Source: Montifringilla adamsi
Lineage: Eukaryota > Chordata > Aves > Passeriformes > Passeridae
Assembly (NCBI GenBank): GCA_017590115.1
Contig: JAGGNK010015225.1
Location: 2,157,199 to 2,221,198 of the forward strand
DNA length: 64,000 nt
Direction of reading: 5' to 3'
The notes beneath the pieces are model-generated. The model saw only the letters and a list, made by a program, of their open reading frames with translations, did no database searches and was not told the DNA's origin. Both the position numbers and the translations under genes were made by a program. The number at the start of each line of letters is the position of its first letter. Position 1 is the first letter of the stretch. This document shows positions 40,860-53,500 of the stretch, in pieces.

Positions 40860-43250
40860 AGTTTGTTTCTCCTTAAATGAGCCTCAAGTGCCAGCCTGGG
40901 CCCCTCTGTGGCTGCCATTCCATGTCCTCTGTCACCTCATCCTGGGGCCAGAGCCAGCAGGGGTGGCTGTGGGCTCCAGCTTTCTCCATGACCCTCCCAA
41001 AGTTCTAGCTCATCTCCAGCCTGGTCTTCTCTGACTGTCTTTGGCCCTCCTGGCTTTGAGGGCTGTCCCAGACTCCTGAGAAGGTTCAGGGATGCTGCTG
41101 GTGTTGTCCACAGGCTGTGACAGGCTGGGGACATCTCCCTCCATGCAGGGAAATGCTGGTGGATGAGGTGAGAGGACAAAGTTGGGGCTTGGACTGATTT
41201 ATTATCTTTAAAACCAAAAAACAATCCCAAAGCAAAACACTGACAGATCCATTAACACAGGCAAGGAGGCTCTGGTGCCTCTTCCCCCTCTCCTGTTCCA
41301 TCAGGATGTCCTTGAGCATAAAAACCAGGGAGTGCTGTCACGGGAGCCTGGGACTCTGACAGGATGGACAGCCCTGAGTGAGGCAGGAAGCAGCCTGGGA
41401 CTGCTCTCCTTTGTGGGGAAGGCAGCAGCTCGTTACTGATTAATGAAGCTGCTTTATGAAGCCTTCTTGTTTTCCTGGGGAGGCATCAGCAGGGCCAATC
41501 CTGCTGTCTTTAGTCTGGGACATTTGAGAGCATTCCTGGGTGAGAAGCTGGAGTTGCTGATGGCAGGACATGGAAAAAGGATGGGAGAGAGAGCAGAAGC
41601 TGTAGGAGAAACCTGCTCAGTGCCATCATCTTACTGAGATTAAACAAACCATCTCTTCTGAGGCAAGGGCTGCTCAGGAATTCTGTTCTGAGCTGGCTTT
41701 CCCTGTCTCCTTGCATCCTGTCCCATCCCAGGCAGCACTGTGGATGCTCCTACCCCTCTCCATCAGTTGCTGCAGGTGCTGGATCCTTTCCCTCTCCCTT
41801 AGGGAATTTTAATTAAAGTTTTTACTTACAGGCAGTAGCCAGCAGCAATTAAAGCCCCCCCATCAGCAGGAGCTGTGAGCTCAGTGCTTAAACCAAGTCA
41901 TTTTTTTAGGATGAGCAGCCTCCCAAGATCTTGTGTCCCTCAGGGAGCAGCCAATGGAGGTTATGGAATGGGAAAGACCCCTGGAAAATCCATCAGTGGG
42001 TGGTGCTTGTACAGCTTTTATCAGCAAAAGAGAAGTCCTTGGACCTTTGTGGTTATCTTGGTGATGCTTTCCCAGCTGCTGGGGGTGGAGGGATCCACAG
42101 GGATCAAGTCCAACTCCTGGCCCTGCCCAGGACACCCCAACAATCCCACCCTGGCCCTGAGAGCATTGTCCAAATGCTCCTGGGCCATGCCCATTCCCTG
42201 GGGAGCCTGGGCAGAGCAGGAAAATCCCCTCCCCTGCTGCTGTCCCTGCTGTCCCCAGGACAGAGGTGTCTCTCCTGGCTCCAGGGCACTGCTGTCCTAT
42301 CACCCAGGACTCCCAGATCCCTTAACACAGCTGCTCCCCAGCCTGTCCTGGATGCACTTTGTTCAAGTCTGAAGATTCCATCTCCTGGCTTTCCTGGATC
42401 ATGCAGGTGGGTTGTGCTGTTGTAGCAGGAAATCAAGGTGGCCAAGCAGGACTTCCCTCTCCTGAAGCTGTGCTGGCTGTGACCCCTGTCTGTGCTGTCC
42501 ACCAGAGGTTTTTTCAGTACTTCCCAGAATAATCTTTTCCAGGGTTTTACCTGGCACTGAAGTGGGACTGACAGCCCTGTGGTTTCCAGTGTCATCCCTT
42601 GAAAACTGGGACCAGCTTCCAGCCAGCTGAGACCTCTCCAGAGTCCCAAGACTGCTCCAAAATCATTGAGAGAGGCTTTGTGACAACCTCAGAGAAAGCT
42701 CCAGAGTAAGAAAAACCTAAGAACCTAAGGAATGTGCTTGCTCAGAGATCCAGGCTTGGATAGCTCCAATATCCCCTTGGGGATGAGGAGAGATGCTCTT
42801 TAAAGCAGGTGAGAGAAAAACCAGCACAGGGATGACCAGGCAGCTCCAGGACAAAGGTCCACAAGGCAAAGTTGGAAGTGTGGATATTCAGCCTCAGAGT
42901 TTGGGATGGAAGAAGGAGGTGGAGAAATGGTTCGGCAGGTCCCTGCAAGCCAGGGAGGCTGGGAAGGGGTTGAAATGCACAATTCCTGTGAAGCTGCAAC
43001 GCAGGGGATGGAGACACCAGAGCTCCAAGCAGGTCCCACCAGTTCCTGTGGTCCAAGCACCTGAGAAAGCCTCAGCTGTGAGCTCCAGACTTTTTCTGAG
43101 CCTTGCAGGGGGGAAAAAAGCAGCAACTGAAGCTGGAGAAAGAGGAAAATCTATTCCCAAGACCAGGGGAAGCTTAATTTTGGGACAAGGGGTGAGCTCC
43201 CTATGTGGGGGGCAGGGACTCCAGCAGGCAGCACCTTTGGATTAACAACA
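40860..43250. other. CAX-KLHDC10 convergent intergenic region
   Basis: This spacer lies between two 3' ends. It holds CR1 sequence on the minus strand (about 42095-42650) and otherwise unremarkable sequence with no convincing exon. Confidence 0.5.
42095..42650 (-). mobile_element. CR1 LINE fragment between CAX and KLHDC10
   Basis: The plus strand reads 'gggatcaagtccaactcctg', 'gagagcattgtccaaatgct', 'ccctggggagcctgggcaga' and on into internal CR1 sequence, in reverse orientation. Confidence 0.75.
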
Positions 43251-43267
43251 TGAAGACAATGCTATGG

Positions 43268-43273
43268 TTTATT
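43268..43273 (-). terminator. Probable polyadenylation signal of KLHDC10
   Basis: The minus strand reads AATAAA here, giving a 3' UTR of about 1.25 kb from the stop codon at 44517-44519. Other AATAAA words nearer the stop are possible alternatives. Confidence 0.45.
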
Positions 43274-44516
43274 TAAACATAAATGCAATCTCTTAAAAAG
43301 AAACTAAAACTCCAGAGTGTAACCTCTGCCTTTGATGAAGAGGAAAGCATTGGAAAAAGCTGATTTTAAAAACAAAAGGCACTTAAAAATGGGCTCCAAC
43401 TGAAAAGGATTTTGCACAAACCTCATGCCTGGAGCTGTTCAGAGTTCAGTGGCCACTTAAACAAATGCAGTGTAGGGAGCACAAGAGGACCAGAGCCACC
43501 CTTTCCTGTGCACAGACAATCCCTGTCCCCAGAAGGAGGGACAGTTGTTCCCTCTCCCCTTTTTTGGATGCTGTATTTCCACACAGCCACTCCCCAAACG
43601 GGCTTTAAATCACATCTCCCACCCTCAGGGGACTGTGAAGCAACAAGAAAAAGGCATATTTGGGACACGTGGGAGGAAGGAAAACCAAAAGGTGGGAGAT
43701 GCTGAGAATCAGGGCTTGGCTGAGCAGGTTCAAAGAGCTCTGAAATCTACAGGGTAAGTTTTTGCTGGAGCTCATTCTGGGTGCAAAACGAGCCGAAAAG
43801 GTTAAAAAAGCCTCAGGAAAACCTTTTCCCTCCCCACCCCCAGTAAACTACACAGTAGTCCCTTAAGTGGCAACTTTTTCCCAGTCTTCCAAGCAAACCT
43901 TTCAATATGAAAAGGGGAGGACACAGACACTGCACCAGGGAAGCTGCAGGGGCCAAGCCTGGCTCGCCGCCCCGGGCGACGTTCCAGCCGTCTCCGGAAG
44001 CTCAGGGGTGGGAACATGCCCGTGGAACACATGCAGGGCTGCAGGAATGGCCTGGCTTTGGAGAGAGGGGCAGCTCAGCTGGCTGGGAGGGACGGGGCAT
44101 CCACAGCAAAAGAACAGCTTGGTGGTTGTTCTGCATCAAACGTCCTCGTTGGGTGAGATGGTGGAAGTGCCAAGGTGAAGGTGCCACGTGTAAGCACGGG
44201 CTCAGACATTCAGTAACTCATTAAGCTGCCCAGTTAATTGCAAGCGTGTGCTGATGACAGATTGCTGGTTGGCTGCTTAGTCTCAGAAAATACTTTTGGA
44301 TTAATGGTGTGACTTAGAGCTCCATAAATAAAAAGGGGATTTTTTTTCAATGACTAAAAGTAACCATGTCTGGAAAGGCATTGATGTATTTGCTGAGTAA
44401 GGCCTTGAGCAGGTTCCTCCATGTTCTTAGCAAGACCATCCATGGAATCCATAAATAGGGGGTGGGAGGGGGAATTCTTCAACGTGGTGAGTCTTGGACA
44501 CAAGTGGGAGATGCTC

Positions 44517-47500
44517 TCATTTTAGTCGCTCAACGAGTCCCTGCGTCAGTCCAAGGTGCAACAGCTGGGATCTGGAGAGAGTTGCTAGGTGAGGGAAAGA
44601 TTCCAGGAGCTTCTCCCAGCACAGTTCCAGCAGGCTGGGCACCACCAGCCACATTTTGAACAGGGAGCCAGTCCGTTTGTTTTCATGGATGTTGACCACC
44701 CCTCCGTGGACGTACATGCAGCCAGCCTGGGTGGGGAAAGGGGGACAGGAGTTACAGAGCCAGGAAAAGCAGGATTGGGCTTTATTCCCACCCCACAGCC
44801 TTCAGCAGAGCTGTCACTGCCTCAGCCACCCCGGGATCCTCTGAGTCAAGGGAGGAATCACTGCTGGAGGGGCCATGTGTCATCCTAAACCACATATCCA
44901 CCACCTCTGAGTGCTTTGCTCTGAGTTTTAGGTGATTTCTATGCCAAGAAATCCATTTTAGGAGTGTGGCAAACTGTTAATAAAGTAGTACAGAGCCATA
45001 CTCATGTTCCAGCTAAAAATAACGTATTTTTAAACTACACCCACCTCACACAGACATCCTGCATTCCCTTGGCTCAGCACAACCCTGCTCCAAGGATGAC
45101 AGGAACACAGAGAGATGGGAAAAACTCAGCTGCTGAGTGGCTTTTTTTTTCCCCCACAGGCTGGCAAAGAAAGGGCATTCCAGCTGTCCAGGCAGTCACT
45201 GAGCTGCCTGGGAAACACCTTTATCAGGCTTCCGAGGAAAAGCTGCATTTATAACACTCTCCAAACACCAAGGAATGTGATCTCTGCCCTAAGGAGATGA
45301 GGAGCAGAAGGCACAGCCAAAGGCACTTCTTGCTGCCTGTTAATTACCAATCCCAGATCTCCAGACTTCTACTTAAGGCCAAAAGCTCTGGCAATACCAA
45401 CATTCCTTAGTGGCTTCCAAAGGGTTGGAAACAGCCTCATCCAATCCTTCACCTCAGGCTGTTCTCAGTAGGATAAAATCACTACTCAGGGAGTATTTGT
45501 GCTTTTTTTTTTTTTTTTTCCTTTTACAAGCAGGAACTGCTGTTCCCACACGGATTTTAAAAGCTCAAATTCTGCATTATTTCTTTCAGAAAGCAAAATC
45601 CATAGTGTGGCTCCACTCTTCAAACAGCAGCAGGAAGAAGAGCCTCCCAAAAGCTGCTGCATGCAGTGGAGATCACTTCCTTGGGAACATCAGCTCTATT
45701 TGCAGTCCACAGCAAGGTAAGAGTGCTTGGATGAAGAATCCCAGCTCCAGAGGAACAAAAGGAGTCACTTACTGGGGTGACAGCAGCACAGTGGAAGTAC
45801 ACAGGCTCTGGCATGGCAGCTGGGAGCTTGACCCACTGGAAAGTTTGGAGGTTCAGCTTCCAAACATCTCCCAGAATCACCTCTCCGTTGTAGCCCCCGC
45901 ACACGAACACATCTGCAAGAGAGGAGAGGTGGGAGCTGCCAGGCCCTGCCCTGCCAGGAACAGGCTGGGAGAGAGGGCAGGGATCACCCTCCCCACGCAG
46001 CTTTGTGTTTTACCCCAACAAAGGCTCTCAGGATCTCCCAAATCAGGCCCACCACAAAGCAGAGGCCACTTAAGGATTCCCAGACTGGCTTGGGTGGGAA
46101 GGGACCTCAGAGCCCCTGCAGTGCCACCCTGCCATGGCAGGGACACTCCCACTGTGCCAGGCTGCTCCAGCCCCAGTGTCCAGCCTGGCCTTGGACACTG
46201 CAGGGATGCAGGGGCAGCCCCAGCTGCTCTGGCAATTCCAGCCCAGCCAGGAATTCCTCATGGCCAAGATCCTATCCATGGCTGCCCTCTGGCACTGGGA
46301 GCCATTCCCTGGGTCCTGTCCATCCCTTGTCCCCAGTCCCTCTGCAGCTCTCCTGGAGCCCCTTCAGGCCCTGGAATGTGCTGGAAGCTCTCCCTGGATC
46401 CTTCCCTTCTCCAGGAGAACATTCCAGCTCTCCCAGCCTGGCTCCCTGGGAACTGAGGGGCTCCAGCCCTGGAGCAGCTCTGGGGTCTCCTCTGGGCTCT
46501 CCAGCAGCTCCAGGTACTGCTGCTGTGTCCCCAGGGCTGGGGCAGCTCTGCAGGTGGGGTCTCACCTGAGAGGAGCAGAATCCCCCCATCCCCTGCTGCC
46601 CACACTGGGGGTCAGGATGGATTTCTGCCTCATGCTCCCCTTCCCAGCCTGCCCATGATCCCAACCCCACCACGGCAGACTCAGGGCTAAATGCCACTGC
46701 AAGCAGGAGAGCATTCCCTCTTTTCACAGCCAAGCTGGGTTCCCAGACACCTGGGCTTGATCAGACTCCAGGGATTTTAAACCCACAGGGAACAGCCCCA
46801 GCTCCCAGTCCTGCCTTGCTCCCAGCTTTGCCCAAATTCTCAGTTCAGGGGCTGCCAAATCCTGCTGGAAGCATCTCCCAGCTCCTGCTTTACTCATATT
46901 GGCACAATTAACACTCCTAGGAAATACAATCCAGCATTTCCCTCCACCCTTCAACAGAGAGCATTCAGCCACTGACCTGAAGGGTTTGGAAAAGAGGGAT
47001 CAGGATTGTAACTGTTTTTCAGTGCAGAAGAAGGAATGGTGCCAAGTGGGCAGCTTAAAGCCTGTTAGAGAGGAAAAAATCCTCTTCCACGTGTTCCCTG
47101 CAGTTCTCTCCAACTCTCCCCTGTCTGGTTGTACAAAGTACACCAATTTTCTAGAGGTAAATCTTACCATTTTTTATCTGCACACAGCTGTGGCATCTTC
47201 TGGCTGCTGGGAAGCCTGGGGAGAATAAATTTTAAAATATCTATCAGCAATAATTGCTTTAAAGTGTTAGTGCAAGTAGTGATTTTGTCTTAACATTTAA
47301 TCATGGAGTTTAATTTTTAAGAGGTTCTGCTTTCCTGCTATCCCAGGTATAAAAGGTGTAACTTTAAGCAGCTGTTTTAGGTTTGAGTCCTAATTCCTCT
47401 CTGGGGAAAAAAGAAAAATGCTGGAATTTTGTTCTCCAGAGTCTCAAATGTGGCTCGGTGAAAAGCAGCTGTGAGATTCCAGGGAAAGCCCAGGGCCTCA

Positions 47501-50500
47501 AAGGGAGCAGGGATGCTCTGGATCCTCTGGGAGCAGATCCAGGCACTGCCACCTTTCCCAAGCAGGGAGAGAGGGAAGCCAGACTGCCAAACTCCCTTGG
47601 ATGGGTCAATCCTCAGTGCTGCAGCACAAGCAGGATCCCAAATCCAGCACGAAGCCAAATATTGAACAAGAGAACTGCACCTCCAAGCACCTTGGCCACT
47701 CTGGCTTCCAGGGAAAGAGGGGACATGCCAAACTCACCGACTTTCTCGTGAGGTTTTGTGGTGATCTCCTCCCAGGTGTTGGTTTCCAGGTTGTAGGCAT
47801 GGATCTGGGGGGAAGAAGAGGAGCCATGAGATTCTCCTGGCCCTGCCAGCACCAGGGTGATGCAGCCACAGGCTCTGACCCACTATAAATAAATCCCTTT
47901 TTTTCATTAAGTGGAAACCCAAAAATAGCTGATCCCAGGCAGTGAGTAAGCAGGTCTAAAATCACCTTTGAAGCTCCATCCCAGCTTTGCTATTTCAGCC
48001 CTACAGCTGAAAAAAAGAAAAGAATATTGCTTTTTACAAGAGCTGGACCAATTAAACTCTACACCCTTGAGCTCTCAGAAGGATTTAGAAATACCTTTCT
48101 CCTGCTGCACATAGGGAGAAAAATGGGACAATGGAGAGATAAAATGTCACATAAAGTGCTGCAGACTCCATTTTTTTGGAAGCAGAGCACTATTTAAAGT
48201 GACCAGATTCATCACCAAGTCATTCTGTGGCAAATCCAGGTTTTACAGATATAGGAGAACAATCTGCTCCCAATTATCTTTTTTTTTTTTTTTCTTCTTT
48301 TTTTTTACCAGGCTCTCCAGGCAAAGCCAGATGAAGAGGTTGTGCTGGTAACTCCTCAGTGTGGAAAATCTCCTGTCCAGGGCTCCAAATGCCTCACCTT
48401 ATCCAAGGAATACGCTGTCCAGGAAGTTCCACCTCCCAGGATATAAATCCGTTGACCATCATGAGCAATTTCATGTCTGTACCTGAAGGTGCAAAGCAGC
48501 ACAATTAGCAATAACAAAAAAACCTTCTGGAAATCACCATCAAATTCCAGGGATTTCAGCAGAAACTCCCAAGCCTGGCTCTGCTGCATCAGTCCCTCAG
48601 CCTGGGAGCTTTGAGGAGATGTGGGAGTTTTCCTGAGCCCTCCAAGCAGCACCCCAGAAGTCTGAAAGGCATTTTCTGATTGCAGAGCAATTATTAAATA
48701 ATTAAGTGTAAGGATTTACTGAATATCAGGACAGCCATCAATATTCCAGCCCCTTCTAAGGGAAGTGTCCAAGGCCAAGCTGGACAGGGCTTGGAGCAAC
48801 CTGGGATAGTGAAAGTGTCCCAGCCCATGGCAGGGGGGTGGAATTAGATTTATTTTAAGATTCCTATGAACCCAAACCATTCTGGGATTCTTCCATTCTC
48901 AATTCCCTGTTCTCATCTGGACACCAAACCATGGATGAGAGCGACCAAAATCCTTCCTCCCAATGCCACAACAACTCCCAGGCAAAGGAGGGCTGGAAAT
49001 GCCAACCAGAGCAAGGTATCCCAAAGCTTCCCATTCCCTGCCTCCCAAAAAAAGCTCCCTGAGGCTGCCCAGGTGCTCACCTCTCCTCTGGCATGTCACA
49101 GGACATATTGTTTGGCTTCAGCTGGATCCATTCCCGGGTGTTGAGGTCCAGCTTGTGGAGATCAGTGCTGTAAATGTACCCAGTTGTTCCTCCAAACACG
49201 TAGAGACACCCATTGATGATGGCCATGGCCTGGCAGAGAAACCAGAAAGGACTTGGGACACCTGGGGCTGGAGAAGAGGGAATTCCTGCTCCTCCAAAGC
49301 AGATGTGCACCAGCAAAAAGGGTCAGTCCTGTGGTATGAATTCACTTCCTTGTCCACCTCATTCATCCACTTTATGGAAAGTCTTAAAAGGTGTAATTCT
49401 AATGGAATGGAACCCTAGGAACTCGCATTTAGAATTTTGGGTTTTAAGGGCTTTGGCTACAAACCAATATCACTTAAATCACTTTTTTTAATCTTCATTT
49501 AGATCTTTGGGTTTTGAATGTTTTTGACTACCAACCACTCCTTAAATCACTTTTTTTATCTTCATTTAGATCTTTGGGTTTTGAAGGTTTCAACTACCAA
49601 CCACTCCTTAAATCACTTTCTCAATTTCATTTAGAGTTTTGGGTTTTGAAGGTTTTTGACTACAACCACTCCTTAAATCACACTTTTTTTCATTCAGCTA
49701 CACCAGGCATTTAATGAACAAATTCTGCCCTTTCTAACTAGGAGAAAACCTCCCTTCCTTTGAAATCTCCGAGAACCGAGGCTGCTTCATTTCTGCACGA
49801 AGGACGCCTGCTTCTCCTCGTGCTTTTCCACAGAGGGAACGGCTGTGGTGAGGCACAGAGAAGGGATCGGGGTGCCCTGAGGCCCTGTGAGCACTCAGGG
49901 CTCCCTGGAGCTCCGTACCTGGCCGTAGATGCGGTTGGGTTTCTTGCCGCGGCAGCTCAGCAGAGCCCATCTCTTGTACTTGACGTTGCACACGTGGACG
50001 TCGTTCCCGTTGCTCTCTCCAAAGGGGATCCCGGTGCCCCCAAAAACCAGGAGGTTGTTGCCATGTAAAACAACTGGGGGAGAGAGAGGGAGGGGAAAAA
50101 CAGGGATGCTCATTGCTGTGAGATCAGAACAGGATTTTATCAGGCTGGACTAGGCTTGGAGCAACCTGCTCTAGGGAAGGTGTCCCTGCCCATGGCATGG
50201 AATTGGATGATCTTTAAGCTGAGCCAAGGGAAATCTAGGTTAGATATTAGGAAAAAGTTTTTCACTGAAAGAGTGATAAAGTTCTGGAATGGCTGCCCGG
50301 GGAGGTGGTGGAGTCACCATCCCTGGATGTGGCACTGGGTGCCAGGGTTTAGTTGAGGTGTCAGGGAAAAGGTTGGACTCGATGATCTTGAAAGTCTCTT
50401 CCCTGTGATTCTGTGATTCTCCCTTCCAACCCAAACCATTCCATGTTTCCCTGCTCTGGAGACAGCAGTGCTCAGTGCTGTTCAAATTCCCTACAATCCA

Positions 50501-53500
50501 CCCCATGCATTGATGGCTTTGAGAGGCTCTAAAGGAGAAAGGATCCCACCTAAAACCATGGTAACCAAAGGTCTGCTTTGAAAAGTGAACAAAGACAGCT
50601 ATTTTTGTAGGCTTGGAGATGTCTGCGTGAGGCACCTTCCTGCTGAAAGCACAGCAAGGTAAACACCTGGACAACACCTCTTGCTTTCTCATTTCTTTCT
50701 TTCCCTCTGCCTCAACCGAGCAAAAAGGAAAAGAAAATCCCAAACCCAACCCAACCTCAGGGCCTACTTGGAAAAACAGCATCCAGATTTCCAACTCTTG
50801 TCTGGATTTAAATAGCCAGGATTAAAATAGCTCCAGGAGCAGGCACACAAGGAGTTGGATTTCCATACGTACGTGACATGGAGGCCAGCTCCCTGGGCAT
50901 GTAGCCTTCGGTGCCCATCTGGTGCCAGGTGTCTGTGGCAAAGTTGTACCTCCAGAGCTCCCTGAAGAGGGGGTAGTCCTCGTTCTCTGGCCCCCCAGAC
51001 TCATCGTAGTCGGGATTGTAGCCCCCGAAGACGTAGAGGTTGGAACTGTCGGCCACGCAGCGATGGCCGCTCCTGGCCGGGGGGCACCTGTGGCCTGCAG
51101 GAGGAGAAACAACAGCTCCACAAGAGCTCAGGGTGTGACCAGGGTCAGGAGTGTGCCCACTGGGATGTATTCCACAGGGAATCCATAGGGAAGTGCCTCT
51201 GCAGCAGGAGGAAATGGCTTTGGAAGGACAAGCTGCAAAAGGGACAGTCTGTGTGTCACCATCTCGTTCCTGGCCACTCCACCTCTGCACCACGTGGCAA
51301 TCCCTCCACTACAGCCCTTGCTGAGGTATTTGATAAAACCCCTCTTCTTTCATTCTGCTTGGCAAATCTCACTTAGAAACAATTCCAAATGTTTGTATTT
51401 AGAGCTGACCAATAGAGAAAACAAATAAGGATTTGCTTTTCCTCCTCCAAATACCTCTGACTTCCCTTTTTGTTCCTTGTTCCCTTTGTTCCTTGGATCT
51501 CGAGAAGACTTTGTCATTAAACAGAACACTTCAGTTTAGTTTACTTCTGTTTAGTGACAGAAAGTTTAGTGACTTTTGTCACTAAACAGGTCTGACAGAA
51601 CAGGGAAAATCTGCTCCTAAGTAAAGGCATGTGCCCTGGGCAGGAGCAGGGAATCCAGATGAGATCCTACAGGCAGTGCAGCCGTTCCCAAAGGAATCCT
51701 CTGCCTGCCCACCCCTAAAAATCATGGAAATAAAGGCAGGGAGGGTAATTCCAGCTCAGCTCTCAGCTGTAATAGATAAAAAGATGGATTGAGCCAAGGA
51801 AAAACTAACCAAAAGTATTCTTGGACAACAGAAATCAAGGTCTTGGCTGACAACTGACCAAAACAAACCCAAACAAATCAGTGACCTTCACCTTCCACCT
51901 GCTCCCACAGACTTTTTTATGGAGTTTAGGATACAAAAGGAGCCAGGAAAGCATCTAATGAGGACCCAGCATGTTTTCTTCTGTTATAATTTCCTATTTT
52001 TCCTCCAGGAAAAGTGAAATAAATGATTTGTCCAGACCAAATAATGAATACTTGAGCTGAGCACAAGCAGTTTTGCTTCATCATGTTCAACTCTGGTCCA
52101 AAATTAAGCTGCTCTCCAGGGTTCAGACAAAGTTTTGACAGATTTGGGGTGTTTCCAGGAGTAATTGTGTCTCACGGCAATTCCCACTTAGAAAACTAAT
52201 AAGCACTGGCTGGAAAAAGAGTGGATGGAAGTTAAGGAATTAAGGGAAAAATCTGCAGTGGGGACATGGATGTTTGGGCCCAGGAGAGGGGGATATTCCA
52301 CATCCTAATCTAAAGGTGTTAAGGAATTAGGAGTTCCGATATTAGATTTTATTTCCCTCTAGTTCTAACACTTGCCTTGAGAATTTTCCAGAGGGAAAAG
52401 AGGAGAATAAGGCTGAGTTTTATATAAAGCAAATAAACTAAAGGTAAGAGGAGTAATTCCAAGAAAATAAATTAAAACACACCACCCAGGAGGCCTTCAC
52501 TGCCATCCACCTCCCAAAATCAAATAGGGAAGGCACTTGACCTTGCCAGAAATCCCAATTTTCAACAGGAAGGGATCACACATCCCTGGAAAGGTCCAAG
52601 GCCAGGCTTGGAGCAGCCTGGGATAGTGGAAGGTGTCCCTGCCCATGGCAGGGGGTGGCACTGGATGATCTTTAAGGGCCCTTCCAACTCTTCCTCATCA
52701 ATGCCTTCAGAAAAGATTCCTCCAGTTGTGTCTTTTTAAGGAGAAGAGCTGTTCAAGGGTTAACTCTGACAAGTTCCTTCAGCAGCCAAACTCCATGGCT
52801 CCAATAAAGAGCTGCATTTCCATGTAATGAGGACTCGCTGGATGATTCACAGCTCCTGCTGAAATTCAGGAGAGGTTTGCAGCTGCTTTTGCTGCCCATT
52901 CCACAGGTGTAACTTTTAGATGGGAAAAGCCTGGGATTTGCTGAAGTTTGTCGTGAGCAAAGCCCATTTTCCCAGAGCTCAACCCCAAAACACCCAAAGC
53001 TCAGGGAAGCACAGCAAGGCCCCGTTGTGTGAAAAGCTGGAATTCACCAAGTCCTGCTGTGAATTCCTTGATGCTGGACATGGAAAGCAGCAGGATCTAC
53101 CAGGTCTGGGGGAAGAGGTTGAAAAGTTATGGAAAATGGCTTTAAAATGGAGGGATGGATGGATGGATATGGTTTGGGAAGAACCTGTTTTCCCAGTTTA
53201 AGATTCCAGAGAGAAGCAGGAAGGAAGGATGGGAAGGTGCATTTACAAGGAGGCTCTTTTTCCTTAGTCCTGAGGTAAAAATGGGAACAGTAAAATTTTC
53301 AGGGAATAAGTTTCACCATCAGAATGAAACTGAACAACAGGATGAGAGGAAACACCCTCAAGCTGTGCCAGGGGAGGCTCAGGTTGGATGTCAGGAGGAA
53401 TTTCCCCATGGAAAGCGTTGTTGAATATTGGAAGGGGCTGCTCAGGGAGGTTTGGAGTCCCCATCCCTGGAGGTGCCCAAGGAATACCTGGATGTGGCAC